A stretch of 64,000 nt of DNA from Timonella sp031979385 (GTDB lineage: Bacteria; Actinomycetota; Actinomycetes; Actinomycetales; Cellulomonadaceae): NCBI GenBank assembly GCA_031979385.1, contig DALZEF010000013.1:1-64000 (forward strand), written 5' to 3'. Both the position numbers and the translations under genes were made by a program. The first letter of the stretch is position 1. Every line of letters starts with the position of its first letter. The notes beneath the pieces are model-generated. The model was given only the letters and a program-made list of their open reading frames with translations. It made no database searches and was not told where the DNA came from. This document shows positions 1-7,836 of the stretch, piece after piece.

Positions 1-60
1 AGTGTAGGGGTCTCGCGAAGCAGACCCCTACCGGAACGGGAACGAATGCAGTTCGTAACA
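1..60 (+). repeat. Structured hairpin element, copy A
   Basis: A perfect 10-bp stem (GTAGGGGTCT at 4-13 with AGACCCCTAC at 22-31) encloses the octaloop CGCGAAGC. It is followed by a tail containing AATGCAGTTCGTAAC. The same architecture recurs at 51630-51692 and in the array at 7343-7590, with the loop nearly identical and stem pairs changed together. The window begins inside or at the edge of the element, so its left border is unknown. It lies about 375 bp upstream of an ABC exporter operon on the same strand. I do not recognise it as a named RNA family. It could be a regulatory RNA or a mobile repeat. Confidence 0.7.
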
Positions 61-223
61 ACCAAGCACCTTCCTTGGCGACGATCTGGCGGTTGCTCCC
101 GCTCCGTGCGACCCAGCCGGGCTGGGCCGGAAATGGATGCGCGCAACAGCGCTGTTCGTCGGCAATCCGGAAGATACCACCATGCCCTCGCTTTCACTGT
201 CTGTGAACCCACTTCCTCAGAAC

Positions 224-290
224 CGGTGGGTTGTTTTTGGTCCGGGTACACCCAATTGATGGGTGTACCCGGACCAAAAACAACCCACCG
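224..290. repeat. Perfect 31-bp inverted repeat, palindrome family copy P1
   Basis: Two perfectly complementary 31-bp arms (224-254 and 260-290) flank a 5-nt spacer. The core TTTTTGGTCCGGGT links it to four other imperfect palindromes at 25610-25676, 37312-37379, 53391-53459 and 59533-59599. This is the most perfect copy. Unlike the others it has no recognised gene ending just before it. It may be a terminator of an unseen gene or a dispersed palindromic repeat. Confidence 0.75.
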
Positions 291-434
291 ACTTTTCGCC
301 ACAGGCCCCGGTCTCTTACGCCGCAGGACGCACCCACGGGTGCGCCCTGGGGACTACCCACATGCCATGAGCCATCTGGCAATTCATACCGGAGGTTGAT
401 TACCACAGCCGGTTGCTGGACCTACGCTTGTCAT

Positions 435-1514
435 ATGCCAAATCCATTCGACGCCGCAGGCTCGGACAACGAGCAGCCCACCACGGACACAACGTTCGCG
501 GTGCCGCTTGCACACGCTGCCCCCAGCGCCCCGGACAATGCCTCGTCCGAAGGCACCAGCACCGAAGTCACGGGCGCACTCGTCAACTCCGTCACACCCT
601 GTAACTCGATCATCGAAACGACCAACGTTGTCCGTCTCTTTGGTGATTTCGTTGCCGTCAGCGGTGCCACCCTTTCCGTCAAGGAAGGCAGCGTTACCGC
701 GCTGATCGGCCCCAACGGTTCCGGTAAAACCACGCTCATGCTGATGCTCGTGGGTTTGCTTGCCCCACACAGTGGGTCGATCAAGGTGTGTGGGTTCGAT
801 CCCGTCACGCAGAACCACGAGGTCCGCTCGCAAGTGGGGTGGATGCCCGACCAGTTTGGCATGTGGGACACGCTGACCTGCTACGAAGCCCTCGTCATGA
901 CCGGCGCAACCTACCGGATGTCTCCTGAGGAAAGCGCGCAGCGCGCAGACGAACTGCTCAACCTCGTGCATCTCATGGAGTTCCGCGGAAAGCAGGCACA
1001 TGTCCTTTCCCGTGGCCAGAAGCAACGTCTTGGGCTTGCTCGCGCGCTCATGCACCGGCCTCGACTGCTGATTCTCGACGAACCGGCAAACGGCCTCGAT
1101 CCGCGCTCCCGCATTGAGCTACGCGGCATCATCCGCGAGCTCGCCGAACAGGGAACCACGATTCTGATCTCAAGTCACGTGCTCGCGGAACTCGATGAGA
1201 TGGTGGATTCGGCGATCTTCATCTCGGGTGGCCGCACGGTCGCTCAAGAGACCGTGGACGAGGCGCGCCAGGCACGTAGCAACTGGCAGGTTCGCGCGAC
1301 GGATCGCGCTGCACTCGTGTCATGGCTTGATTCCATTCACATCGCATTCGCACAGAACACGGATGGCTCCGTACTCGTCAACATCGCCGGTGAGGAAAAT
1401 GCTGCACGCTTCCTGAAGGATGCGATTACCACTGGTGTTCCGGTTGTTGAGTTCCGCCCACAGGGTGGAGCACTTGAGAGCACCTACCTGGCCCTGAACG
1501 AGGAGCGCCGTTGA
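435..1514 (+). CDS. ABC transporter ATP-binding protein (CcmA/NatA type)
   Basis: This is the ATPase subunit of an ABC-2 type exporter, which powers efflux by the permease encoded next. The 359-aa protein has Walker A GPNGSGKTT (about residues 92-100), signature LSRGQKQR (about 191) and Walker B LLILDEP (about 211). An acidic, Ser/Thr-rich extension of about 60 residues precedes the nucleotide-binding domain, which is unusual for the family. The ATG at 435 was chosen because upstream in-frame sequence runs through the palindrome at 224-290. No strong ribosome binding site precedes it, so the start is uncertain. The stop is one base from the next ATG, which implies translational coupling. Substrate unknown. 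Confidence 0.88.
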   Translation: MPNPFDAAGSDNEQPTTDTTFAVPLAHAAPSAPDNASSEGTSTEVTGALVNSVTPCNSIIETTNVVRLFGDFVAVSGATLSVKEGSVTALIGPNGSGKTTLMLMLVGLLAPHSGSIKVCGFDPVTQNHEVRSQVGWMPDQFGMWDTLTCYEALVMTGATYRMSPEESAQRADELLNLVHLMEFRGKQAHVLSRGQKQRLGLARALMHRPRLLILDEPANGLDPRSRIELRGIIRELAEQGTTILISSHVLAELDEMVDSAIFISGGRTVAQETVDEARQARSNWQVRATDRAALVSWLDSIHIAFAQNTDGSVLVNIAGEENAARFLKDAITTGVPVVEFRPQGGALESTYLALNEERR

Positions 1515-1515
1515 A

Positions 1516-2664
1516 ATGACTGTCACCGAAAACACCACTGAACCGATTCCAGAAGCCGCTCCCTCAGCGTCACCCACGCCAAAGCGCCCGGTGCTGACGT
1601 GGCATGGCCTCAAAACCGTCGCACAGTTGGAACTCATGCAGCGGGTGCGGTCCTCACGCTGGAAGACCACGCTGTTGCTCTGGTTCATCGGCGTTGGCGC
1701 GATCTGCGTTCTCATCGCAACCGCCATTCAGGCGAACTCTTACGGGACTCGCCCGGTGGGAGCCGCTATCTTCGCGGCCAACGTGTATTTCATCCTGTTC
1801 ATGGGTCTACTCATCACCCCAACGCTCAGTTCCACGGCGATCAACGGCGACAGAGACAAGGGTACCCTGGCGATCCTACAGGCTTCGCTTCTGACGCCAT
1901 TGGAAATCACGCTCGGTAAGCTTGCTGCAAGCTGGTTCGCGTCGCTTGCGTTCCTGTTCGTATCCGTGCCATTCATCTTCTGGGCCTTCGCCGCAGGTGG
2001 GGTATCCGCGCGCGCCGTGTTTTCCTCGCTGATCATGATGGCGTTCTTGCTGCTCGTGGTCTGTGCGGTGTCGCTGTACTTCTCCGCACGTACCCCAAAG
2101 CTCGCTGGATCGACAGTTTCCTCCTACGGCTTCGTCGCGTTCACCTGCCTGATCTCACTGATCATCTGGGGCCTGCTGCTCGCCACGGTTACCTCCACCG
2201 TGACCGTGCGCCAATATTCGGGCGTTGACTACGACAGTGTGACCGGTTATCCCACCCGCTGCGAGATGAGCACGTACACAGAACAGCGCACCCACCAGGA
2301 CAAGTTCTGGCCTCTACTTGCGCTCAACCCATTCGTGCTGGTGGCTGACGTGTCCTCCCCACAGGTCTCCGAATTCGACTCACGCGTGTACCAGGACGAG
2401 TACCTACGTGAACTCGCCTCCGGAGTGCGCCAGACCCGTCTGAGCGGTGCGTTCACCTACACCGATAGCTGGTGCACTGAAGACGGTCAGATCCGTACCC
2501 GCCAGGAATACGACGACTACGAGGCAATCAGCAAGGTTGGCGACCCAGTCTGGCCGATCGGTGTGGCCATCCATCTTGTGATCGGCGGGCTTGCCGTATG
2601 GCGCACCACCAAGCGCCTATCCACTCCGTATGCAGAGCTCCCGAAGGGCGTACGCATCGCATAG
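1516..2664 (+). CDS. ABC-2 type transporter permease
   Basis: This membrane subunit partners the ATPase immediately upstream (1 base between stop and start). The 382-aa protein has a polar Pro-rich N-terminus, then about six hydrophobic segments: roughly residues 50-75, 85-110, 140-160, 165-190, 205-230 and one near the C-terminus. A long extracytoplasmic loop (about 235-345) lies before the last helix. The topology fits ABC-2 membrane proteins with an early TM followed by ABC2_membrane-like helices (ABC-type drug, polysaccharide or lantibiotic exporters). The substrate cannot be inferred. The gene ends 67 bp before a strong 28-bp palindrome shared with the convergent gene. Confidence 0.85.
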   Translation: MTVTENTTEPIPEAAPSASPTPKRPVLTWHGLKTVAQLELMQRVRSSRWKTTLLLWFIGVGAICVLIATAIQANSYGTRPVGAAIFAANVYFILFMGLLITPTLSSTAINGDRDKGTLAILQASLLTPLEITLGKLAASWFASLAFLFVSVPFIFWAFAAGGVSARAVFSSLIMMAFLLLVVCAVSLYFSARTPKLAGSTVSSYGFVAFTCLISLIIWGLLLATVTSTVTVRQYSGVDYDSVTGYPTRCEMSTYTEQRTHQDKFWPLLALNPFVLVADVSSPQVSEFDSRVYQDEYLRELASGVRQTRLSGAFTYTDSWCTEDGQIRTRQEYDDYEAISKVGDPVWPIGVAIHLVIGGLAVWRTTKRLSTPYAELPKGVRIA

Positions 2665-2730
2665 CGCCACGTCACCGCTCGTATTCTGTTGTTGACCAGA
2701 GCAACTGGGCGAGATCGCATACTAGATGCC

Positions 2731-2788
2731 AACTGAAACGGCTGTGGGTCTCCCGGTTTGAACCGGGAGACCCACAGCCGTTTCAGTT
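2731..2788. terminator. Perfect 28-bp hairpin between convergent genes
   Basis: The arms 2731-2758 and 2761-2788 are perfectly complementary, with a 2-nt spacer. The structure sits between the ABC permease (plus, ends 2664) and the DUF5063 gene (minus, stop codon 2788-2790), so it touches the latter's stop codon. It is probably a bidirectional terminator. It does not share the sequence of the palindrome family at 224-290. Confidence 0.8.
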
Positions 2789-3414
2789 CAGTCCGCGTCC
2801 GCGAACAACGCCTGATAGCGGGCTTCCTCAGCCACGTCGTCGGGCACATCCAGTCGCAAGTGCATGAGCATGAACTGCAAGACCCGCAACACACCGCTGG
2901 CACGCTCGCCCCACGTGGAGATGTAAGAGTACTGCCACCACCACAGAGCCTCGATCTGGTTCCCTGAATCGTAGTGGTGCAGCCCATGAGTCAGACACTC
3001 AATGATCGTGGCGATATCCGCTGAGATTTCCGAATCCTCGACCTCCTCATCAGCGATCGGGTCGACGATTTCCGGGTATTCGTCGAGTTCACCGAACCGC
3101 TTGCGCAGTGCCTCTCGGAGCGGGTCAAGGTCCACCTGTCCCTCAAGGTCGGGCTCGAATCGTTTGGGAGGCACGATATCGGTGACCGCGCCCAGATGCG
3201 CTCCCGCACTCAGCAGGTCGGACAGCGCCAGAACCATCAGCGAGATATCTGCGTCCGGGTTTGAACCCGATGCCACATCAACGGAGGTTTTAATGAAGCC
3301 ACGAATCCGCGGCACCACATAGGACGCGAGTTCTCGCAGTGCCTCGAGTGGCAGCACCACGTGTGTCTCGTCGGTGGTGTCCTGCACTGTCGCTGGAGTA
3401 CTCGGGTCCGTCAT
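2788..3414 (-). CDS. DUF5063 domain-containing protein
   Basis: This 208-aa acidic soluble protein matches the uncharacterised DUF5063 family, which in actinobacteria is commonly encoded right after recR. No catalytic motif is visible. It is rich in Asp/Glu with several Trp and Tyr residues in the second half (WWWQYSYISTWGERASG). ATG at 3414 is preceded by AAGGAC at a suitable distance. It follows recR by 22 bp on the same strand, so it is probably the last gene of a dnaX-recR transcription unit. A role linked to replication or repair is only suggested by context. Confidence 0.8.
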   Translation of the reverse strand: MTDPSTPATVQDTTDETHVVLPLEALRELASYVVPRIRGFIKTSVDVASGSNPDADISLMVLALSDLLSAGAHLGAVTDIVPPKRFEPDLEGQVDLDPLREALRKRFGELDEYPEIVDPIADEEVEDSEISADIATIIECLTHGLHHYDSGNQIEALWWWQYSYISTWGERASGVLRVLQFMLMHLRLDVPDDVAEEARYQALFADAD

Positions 3415-3436
3415 TGCTCGTCCTTAAGCTTCTATG

Positions 3437-4033
3437 TCACGCCATCTGGCGTCGGCCCTCGAAAGCTCGTCCCAGCGTGACCTCGTCTGCGTACTCTAAG
3501 TCTCCCCCAACAGGTAGGCCAGACGCGAGTCGGGTCACGCTGATCCCCATCGGGGTGAGGAGTCGTGCCAGGTAGATCGCTGTGGCCTCGCCCTCAACGT
3601 TCGGGTCCATTGCAAGGATGATCTCCTGTACCTGGCCGTCGGCGAGACGCCCCAGAAGTTCCTTGATGCTCAGGTCATCCGGGCCGATGTTGTCCATCGG
3701 GTTAATCGCACCGCCGAGCACATGGTAACGACCACGGAACTCACGGGTACGTTCGATCGCCACGACGTCCTTGGCTTCTTCGACCACGCAGATCACTGCG
3801 GCAGAACGGCGCTGGTCTTGGCAGATCCGGCACAGTTCCTCCTCAGCAACGTTTCCGCAGATCGTACAGAAGCGAACACGCGCCTTGACCTCGGTGAGCG
3901 CGTCCACGAGCCGCTGCACGTCGTCGCGGTCCGCTGCGAGGATGTGGAACGCAATGCGCTGGGCGCTCTTGGGTCCCACGCCCGGGAGTCGGCCGAGTTC
4001 ATCGATTAGGTCTTGCACCGCGCCTTCATACAC
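3437..4033 (-). CDS. recR: Recombination mediator RecR
   Basis: RecR acts with RecF and RecO to load RecA at single-strand gaps during recombinational repair. The 198-aa protein has the usual length. It shows an N-terminal helix-hairpin-helix (LGRLPGVGPKSAQR), a four-cysteine zinc finger (Cys 56, 59, 68 and 71 in CTIC...CRIC) and a Toprim domain (about 79-175, with VEEAKDVVAIE and the ATNPNVEGEAT-like segment AMDPNVEGEATA). The start is GTG. In many actinobacteria ybaB lies between dnaX and recR; here only 106 bp separate them and no ybaB is present. Confidence 0.97.
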   Translation of the reverse strand: MYEGAVQDLIDELGRLPGVGPKSAQRIAFHILAADRDDVQRLVDALTEVKARVRFCTICGNVAEEELCRICQDQRRSAAVICVVEEAKDVVAIERTREFRGRYHVLGGAINPMDNIGPDDLSIKELLGRLADGQVQEIILAMDPNVEGEATAIYLARLLTPMGISVTRLASGLPVGGDLEYADEVTLGRAFEGRRQMA

Positions 4034-4139
4034 GGCTACAAGCCTACTGCGTTAATGGCATTGCCACGCCAGTTTTCGGGTGTGTTCCCTCACGCTCACG
4101 CGGGCGATATCTCGGGGTTGAGTCGTGGCCCGCCCTGAA

Positions 4140-7100
4140 TCATGCCTCGTCCGTCAACTCGTCGATGATGGTTGCCCCGAACATGCTCATCACAAGCGGT
4201 ACGCCGACGAGGTTTGATGCCTCCAGGTCCTCGTCATCTGGCTGTGGGTCGTCGACGACCTGTTGACGTTCAGCCTCCCGTGCAGCGAGTTCCGCTGCTC
4301 TGCGAGCGGCTGCCTGCCGCGGGGTTTCCTCCCACGGTGGAATACTCTCCCCCGGCGTTGCCGCTGCTGGGCTGCTCGCACTTGTGCCGCTCTGCGTCAA
4401 TATCTGATCGGCTGGACTGTTCCCGGAGGGAGCGCTGGCAGGAGTGATCTCGGGAGATACTGTGATCCCCCAACCAGATGCCGCGCCGTATCCGTCTGCC
4501 TCCTGGGCGGGAGCCCCCCAATCATCGGTAGGTGGTTCCTGTGGGAAGTCATCGTACGCGGGTGCGTCGGAGTATCCGTCCCCGCGTGTGCTGGAGGACG
4601 CTACCGGTGGGATCGCCGACTGCGCGGTCTGCCGCTGCGCCGCCAGATTATCGACGATCTGGCCGGTTGTCTCCCCAATCCGCGGCACGGCTGGGGTCGG
4701 TTTGGGTTGAGTGCTTGCAAAGGCGCCAACCGCTGCACCAAAGATGGAGACTGCCGCCAGTGGATCGAACGGTGCCGGCTCACTCGGTGGCCGTGATGCT
4801 GCCTGTCCAGTCTGTTCTGATGCAGGCTGTTGAGGCTGCTGTTCCGAGTTTTGGAGAGGCCGTTGCCCCGCCTGCGACGGCACGCTGCTCAGTGACACGT
4901 CGCTGTGTGGTGCTTCTCCCGTACCAGCCTTTGGTTCGCGACTCTGGGTGTGCTGGTCAGGTTCCTGCACCCCCGGTTTATGGGACGGCGCTGGGCTGTT
5001 TGGGGATCCGCCTGCATCATGCGGGGTCACCGAACTGTTGGATGTGGTCCAGTGGTCCTGCGGAGCAGATTCATGGGCCTGCCACGTTTGGGACGCAAGC
5101 GGTGGGAGCGGTTGGTGGGTGCGTGCGGGTTCGTCCGACGAGTGTGCCCCGTTCGGCGTCGTGGTCGCGGCGCTCTGATGTGGTGTTATCGGGTCGGTGT
5201 CTGTTCGGGGCCTGTCGGTTGGTGCAGCAGCCGCGGTGTCGGTGCTGCTACCGGCTTTTGGGAATTTCGGCGACCCCTGCACGTCCGCTATGACCTGGAC
5301 CTCGAACCCCAATACGTTCCTGACGGCTGCGGCGACAAGGTTGTCGCCCTGTCGGGCCGAGAATGGTCGCAGCAGGTTCTCGTTCGGGAACCCCAGGTAG
5401 AGCGTTTGTGCGTCGAGGTGTTCCACTGTTGCGTGCTGACCGATCAGCGCTCCGGTCGCACGGCTCATTGCGTTAAGCGCGTCAACGACCTCGGGCCACC
5501 GTTGTTTGAACACCTCGGTTTCGTCGGCCTGCGCAGTTGGCTGCGGGCTGGGTTGCAGCGGCTGGGCTTCTTCAGCAGGAAGGTGCTGCTGTTGAGGCTG
5601 TTGCTCCGGCTGTGCCGGGGTCGGCGGCTGCTGTGGTGCAGCTTCTTGGCGTTCTGGCTCTGTGCCCGATACGTGGGTCGCGGCGTGTGACTGCCGTGAA
5701 TCGACGGTGTGCCACCCGGTATTCGCCGCCAGTGGGCGACCCTGCTCGTCGCGCGGACCATCGTATACGCCGCCTTGAGCGGGAAGTTCAGGCTGTGGTT
5801 GGGTAGGTTGAACCGTGTCCGGAGGCGAAGCTGGTGGAGCGCCAAAGATGCCGGTGGGCGCCGAAGTCGCGAACATTGATCCGGGTGCGACTGCGCTACT
5901 CTGTACTCCAGAGTTCGTTGAGCCATCAGATGCACTGGTCGCGGTCTCTGGACTGACAGGCTTACGGCGTGTGGACTCCGGGCGAAGCGACTTCCGTTCT
6001 CCTGCTCCTTGAGCGGCACCGGGACCACTCGCAATAGCATCAGCACTATGAGAACTATTGGTGCTCATAGAACCATTAGGACTCATAGTGGCATCAGTAC
6101 CGGTGCCGCCGCGAGGCGCTCCCCCAGCGATCGCACGTTCAATACCGTCGATCCGGGCCCCGAGTCCGCTTGCCGATGCATCAGCGGCCGGAAGTAGTAG
6201 ACGGGCACAGAGGAGTTCCAGGTGAAGCCGTGGCGAGGTGGCTCCGCTCATCTCAGTCAGCGCGGCATTGACCACGTCCGCGGAACGGGAGAGTTCTGCA
6301 GCGCCCAGCATGCCGGATTGATCCTGCATACGGGCCAGCTGGTCTGCGGGGACCGCCGGAAGAACTGCGGCGGCGGAGTCACCGGATAGAGAGATGACGA
6401 CAAGATCACGTAGGCGTTCGAGCAAATCCTCAACGAATCGGCGAGGTTCATGACCGGTCTGAACAACCTGTTCAACAACCCGGAACAACGACCCGCCGTC
6501 ACGCGAACCCAGCGCCTCAACCACCTCGTCGAGAAGCGTGGCTGGGGTGAATCCGAGCAACGCGACCGCGTGGTCGTACTCGAGTACGCCGCCAGCCGCG
6601 CCAGCGATGAGCTGGTCGAGCACGGACAGGGTGTCGCGGACCGAGCCGCCACCGGCACGCACCACGAGCGGCAAGACACCGTCGCGTGCGATGATCCCCT
6701 CGGCGGCGCACAACTGTTCGAGGTAGTTGTTCATGATCTCGGGCGCTACCAACTTGAACGGATAGTGGTGCGTACGCGAGCGAATCGTGCCAATGACCTT
6801 GTCCGGCTCCGTGGTCGCGAAGATGAACTTCAGGTACGGAGGTGGCTCCTCCACGATTTTGAGCAGGGCGTTGAAACCCTGGGCGGTGACCATGTGGGCC
6901 TCGTCGAGAATAAAGATCTTGAACCGGTCGCGCGTGGGGCTGAAGGTAGCACGTTCGCGCAGGTCGCGAGCATCGTCAACACCACCGTGTGAGGCCGCGT
7001 CAATCTCCACCACATCGAGCGATCCCGAACCGCCGCGCGCTAGTTCGAGGCACGATGGACACTGACCGCACGGCGTGTCCGTGGGATTTGCCTCGGTATT

Positions 7101-7295
7101 CTGTGCGCAGTTCAAGATCCGCGCGAGGATCCGCGCCGATGTCGTCTTACCGCAGCCGCGTGGGCCTGAGAACAGGTACGCGTGGTTGACCCGGTTGGAT
7201 CGCAGCGCCTGCATCAGCGGAGCGGTCACGTGCTCTTGGCCGATCATTTCAGCGAACGAATCTGGCCGGTAACGACGATACAGTGCAGTACTCAC
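4140..7295 (-). CDS. dnaX: DNA polymerase III subunit gamma/tau
   Basis: This is the clamp-loader ATPase that loads the beta clamp and organises the replisome. The 1051-aa protein begins with the canonical MSTALYRRYRPDSF and has Walker A GPRGCGKTT (about 44-52), a zinc motif ending CGQCPSC (about 79-85), Walker B ILDEAHM and a sensor region. After about residue 370 it becomes very long, Pro/Gln/Ser/Thr-rich and poorly ordered, interrupted by a conserved tau-like segment (about 595-690, EVFKQRWPEVVDALN). It is longer than the roughly 600-850 aa usual in actinobacteria. The start is GTG with AAGG upstream. A tandem repeat array and the assembly gap lie just upstream. Confidence 0.96.
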   Translation of the reverse strand: MSTALYRRYRPDSFAEMIGQEHVTAPLMQALRSNRVNHAYLFSGPRGCGKTTSARILARILNCAQNTEANPTDTPCGQCPSCLELARGGSGSLDVVEIDAASHGGVDDARDLRERATFSPTRDRFKIFILDEAHMVTAQGFNALLKIVEEPPPYLKFIFATTEPDKVIGTIRSRTHHYPFKLVAPEIMNNYLEQLCAAEGIIARDGVLPLVVRAGGGSVRDTLSVLDQLIAGAAGGVLEYDHAVALLGFTPATLLDEVVEALGSRDGGSLFRVVEQVVQTGHEPRRFVEDLLERLRDLVVISLSGDSAAAVLPAVPADQLARMQDQSGMLGAAELSRSADVVNAALTEMSGATSPRLHLELLCARLLLPAADASASGLGARIDGIERAIAGGAPRGGTGTDATMSPNGSMSTNSSHSADAIASGPGAAQGAGERKSLRPESTRRKPVSPETATSASDGSTNSGVQSSAVAPGSMFATSAPTGIFGAPPASPPDTVQPTQPQPELPAQGGVYDGPRDEQGRPLAANTGWHTVDSRQSHAATHVSGTEPERQEAAPQQPPTPAQPEQQPQQQHLPAEEAQPLQPSPQPTAQADETEVFKQRWPEVVDALNAMSRATGALIGQHATVEHLDAQTLYLGFPNENLLRPFSARQGDNLVAAAVRNVLGFEVQVIADVQGSPKFPKAGSSTDTAAAAPTDRPRTDTDPITPHQSAATTTPNGAHSSDEPARTHQPLPPLASQTWQAHESAPQDHWTTSNSSVTPHDAGGSPNSPAPSHKPGVQEPDQHTQSREPKAGTGEAPHSDVSLSSVPSQAGQRPLQNSEQQPQQPASEQTGQAASRPPSEPAPFDPLAAVSIFGAAVGAFASTQPKPTPAVPRIGETTGQIVDNLAAQRQTAQSAIPPVASSSTRGDGYSDAPAYDDFPQEPPTDDWGAPAQEADGYGAASGWGITVSPEITPASAPSGNSPADQILTQSGTSASSPAAATPGESIPPWEETPRQAAARRAAELAAREAERQQVVDDPQPDDEDLEASNLVGVPLVMSMFGATIIDELTDEA

Positions 7296-7321
7296 ACAGC
7301 AACCTTAGTAGATACCCCTCA

Positions 7322-7630
7322 CAGCGGGAAACAAGGGAGCGCAGTGGAGGGTAGCGGTCTCGCGCAGCAGGANNNNNNNNNNNNNNNNNNNNNNNNNNNN
7401 NNNNNNNNNNNNNNNNNNNNNNNNNNNNNNNNNNNNNNNNNNNNNNNNNNNNNNNNNNNNNNNNNNNNNNNNCGCTACCGCAACGCAGCAGACGCAGTTA
7501 CCCGCCATAAGCACCAGCGAAACAAGGGAGCGCAGTGGAGGGTAGCGGTCTCGCGCAGCAGGACGCTACCGCAACGCAGCAGACGCAGTTACCCGCCATA
7601 AGCACCAGCGAAACAAGGCAGCGCAGTGGA
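7322..7630 (+). repeat. 91-bp tandem repeat array of hairpin element (copy B)
   Basis: A unit of 91 bp starting GAAACAAGGG recurs at 7328, 7519 and (partial) 7610. The 7328-to-7519 distance is 191 including 100 N, so without the N the spacing is exactly 91. Each unit contains a stem GGTAGCG/CGCTACC around CGCGCAGC (intact copy 7541-7570; copy cut by the gap 7350-7372 plus 7473-7479), then a tail with ACGCAGTT. The design matches copies A (1-60) and C (51630-51692). The units are nearly identical, indicating recent duplication. There are no unique spacers, so this is not CRISPR. Confidence 0.85.
7373..7472. other. Assembly gap (100 N)
   Basis: Exactly 100 undetermined bases interrupt the tandem array. 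The flanks join in register with the 91-bp unit if the N are removed, so the true gap may be zero or a whole number of units. The break falls inside the hairpin, next to its loop. Confidence 0.95.
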
Positions 7631-7650
7631 GAGCGACGCCATCTTTGAAT

Positions 7651-7709
7651 GTGTGGGTTTCACTTCACCGCACGAGTTTTTCTGTACACGGTGAAGTGAA
7701 AACCTACAC
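7651..7709. repeat. Long imperfect inverted repeat
   Basis: Arms of about 20 bp (7651-7670, ending CACTTCACCG, and 7689-7709, starting CGGTGAAGTG) flank an 18-nt loop. It lies between the tandem array and the met operon terminator, away from any stop codon. It could be a terminator or an operator-like palindrome; no gene lies inside. Confidence 0.6.
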
Positions 7710-7779
7710 GTTGACCGCACCTCATGCTCTAGATGCGCCCGAACCATCCACGTGGTTGTGAACAATTTCCTAGTGACGA

Positions 7780-7816
7780 CGAGACCTCCACACCCAGCGC
7801 GGGTGCGGAGGTCTCG
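7780..7816 (-). terminator. Terminator of the met operon
   Basis: The hairpin CGAGACCTCC...GGAGGTCTCG with an inner CACCC/GGGTG stem lies 20 bp past the metI stop codon on the minus strand. It has no clear U-tract, which is common for actinobacterial terminators. Confidence 0.75.
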
Positions 7817-7836
7817 GGTTGGGTATGTTCGTGCGC

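Noticed and set aside
384..1055. Antisense open frame of 223 codons over the first ABC ATPase gene
   Set aside because: It is the mirror of a well-supported ABC ATPase reading frame and shows no family features.
6450..6992. Plus-strand open frame inside dnaX
   Set aside because: It lies opposite the conserved DnaX AAA+ domain; the opposite frame carries all conserved motifs.
7182..7601. Open frames spanning the N gap
   Set aside because: They run through undetermined bases and non-coding tandem repeats.
7322..7630. Tandem repeats that might be a CRISPR array
   Set aside because: Units follow directly with no variable spacers, the period is 91 bp, and no cas genes are in the window.
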